In this document: piece by piece, positions 62,593 to 64,000 of the stretch
Layout: each line of letters begins with the position of its first letter
Position numbering within the stretch: position 1 is the first letter of the stretch
Source of the DNA: Nymphaea colorata
Lineage: Eukaryota > Streptophyta > Magnoliopsida > Nymphaeales > Nymphaeaceae
Reading direction: 5' to 3'
Length of the DNA stretch: 64,000 bases
Assembly (NCBI RefSeq): GCF_008831285.2
Contig: NC_045150.1
Coordinates: forward strand, 7,390,001-7,454,000
Position numbers and translations under genes: made by a program
Notes under the pieces: model-generated
Database searches by the model: none
Told to the model about the DNA's origin: nothing
What the model saw: the letters and a program-made list of their open reading frames with translations, nothing else

Positions 62593-63472
62593 CTCCTGTT
62601 GAGACACTTCCTTTCTCACAAGTCCCACCACAATTCCTTGTGCCCTCTCTAGGGGAGCACGACTTCAACTCTCTTTAAAATGATTTTGGTCAGGCCCGTA
62701 ATTCCTTCTTTTGATGATCTGAACAATGGCATCGAAAACATGGAAGATATTGGTAGAACAAAACATACTAAACTGAAAAATGAAAACTCCATTAATTGAT
62801 TATCTTAACCAGTCTGATAATATATTTTGTATCATGGTATGTGTGCTACACTCTTTTTTGATTTTATCTGTTGAAACATCGATAACTTGTTAATTGTCAA
62901 TTTTGTTGTCCGTTAACCATTTTTGTATGACACAAACACACACAGACACACAAAACAAAGCCACATCCCACTCAAGTCTTTTTGAAAGATGCGACACCAG
63001 CACGCACGTGTTTGATATAAAACTTCCTATTATTTTTTCTTGATCGTTACAGTTAATAACATGCAACAGCATTGAAGTTGAAACTATATTGAGCATTTAT
63101 GCCCCATTTTTAATCAGATTAGTAATTTTAAAATTTATTTGGGTTTTTAGATTTTACAAATTAGAATTAGAGATTAACAATTGGCATTTAAGAAATAAGA
63201 AGATTTTGTGTGCTTTATAATTACATTGTCTTTATGCTATACACGATTTAAAAGTCAATGATACAATTTTATTAAATTTGTTGTTTCAAACTTTAGATCA
63301 TGTTTCCTATCATGTATAATATGCTAGTGATATTGTGAAACTTTTTGTTATTATACGCTGATAACCATAGCTCCATCATTGATAAATGCTTCTGTTTTAG
63401 GTAAATTTTAAAAATTAATACTGTATTTCATTGTCATCTTTTTTGGATCCCTTAAGCTCCTAATCCAGCCCT

Positions 63473-63640
63473 ATGTAGTCAAAATAGTGCCTAGGCCCTA
63501 GACAGGTCATAGGAACCTTTTCACCTAGGCTGTAATACCCAGGCACCCAATAGGCCCACACTGCTTCAGATTACATAGGTCCTGCCTGGTCTCACATAGG
63601 CTCTAAGCTCAACTCACCACCTAGTCTGTGCCTAGCGCTT
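63473..63640. repeat. CCTAGGC-word repeat
   Basis: The words TGCCTAGGCCCTAG, CACCTAGGCTG, CCCAGGCACC and GTGCCTAGCGC recur within 170 bp, a self-complementary pattern typical of small dispersed plant repeats. Ends were not resolved. Confidence 0.4.
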
Positions 63641-64000
63641 TTGAAAAACGGATCATTGTTAAAAACTTAAAAACCATAGTCAAAATAAGCACCAGGCTCT
63701 CAGAAACCCAAGCGAACTGCATAAACTACTTGAAAGCGATGCAAAGTGATAGATTCTCCAGATGTTATGCAAACACAATTCACCAATGAGATCTTAAATA
63801 TGCATCCATAATCCTTCTGGAACCTATTGCACCCTCATTCAATTAACATAGTGAATGGTCTCACTATCTTACCCCGAAAGGAGCTTGTTACATAGGACAA
63901 GTTGCTTCAAATACATAAAAGTAACAAGGCTAGCAGATACGTGCAGCCCATCATGCAACTTCCCAGCACCACATTTCCTATGCAGACCTCCACAGAAGAA

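Larger units (their letters stand above)
60799..64000. other. Probable long intron of the P2 gene, or spacer
   Basis: No 5' P2 exon is found here. The stretch has GACTCG/GGGTCAACTCGG-word repeats (61.08-61.16 and 61.5-61.65 kb), simple repeats and a CCTAGGC-word repeat. Confidence 0.5.

Noticed and set aside
1-64000. CRISPR arrays, operons, Shine-Dalgarno sites, phage genes
   Set aside because: The DNA is plant nuclear. Direct repeats are tandem duplications or transposons without regular unique spacers.

Overview
The window is nuclear DNA of a land plant, almost certainly a flowering plant. Every recognisable gene is split by GT-AG introns into short exons, and the products are plant-type: a PCC1-like KEOPS subunit, an ABI1-like (ABIL) WAVE-complex subunit, a DUF688-type protein and an acidic ribosomal P2 protein. 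The rest is AT-rich intergenic DNA with many TA, CT and GA microsatellites and small non-autonomous transposons. Introns are often 1 to 3 kb, and small transposons sit inside some of them. The species cannot be fixed from the sequence.

Layout. 1-6.2 kb is intergenic, with a small inverted-repeat element, tandem duplications and then a TATA box with a CT-rich leader. 6.2-12.9 kb (+) is a ten-exon alpha/beta hydrolase whose last exon encodes a C-terminal membrane anchor. 13-16.5 kb is intergenic, with a hAT-like MITE and a doubtful minus-strand gene remnant. 17.3-20.0 kb (+) is PCC1 in four coding exons; its first intron carries a 132-bp tandem duplication. 20-25 kb has no gene. 25.0-29.0 kb (-) is the ABIL gene in eight exons. 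29-39 kb is repeat-rich intergenic DNA holding a MITE inserted beside a tRNA-like promoter, a 126-bp triplication, a ~170-bp tandem array and a GGATCC run. 39.3-44.2 kb (+) is a 64-residue complex I accessory subunit (B9/NDUFA3-like) in three exons, with a 621-bp MITE in intron 2. 45.5-47.6 kb (-) is a two-exon DUF688-type gene. 47.7-60.4 kb has no gene and contains several foldback elements and a 90-bp AT microsatellite. 60.4-60.8 kb (-) holds the last two exons of a P2 gene whose 5' exons were not found before the window end.

The genes do not form a pathway or cluster. They are ordinary housekeeping and regulatory genes (tRNA t6A modification, actin nucleation control, respiration, translation, a hydrolase and an uncharacterised plant family) separated by repeats. 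I found no clear sign of a new biological system. The most useful leads are the possible splice switch that removes the hydrolase membrane anchor, the intact 8-bp target duplications that define MITE families, and the open-frame duplication inside the PCC1 intron. All gene models were spliced by eye from splice sites, reading phase and remembered family sequence; no search was run.
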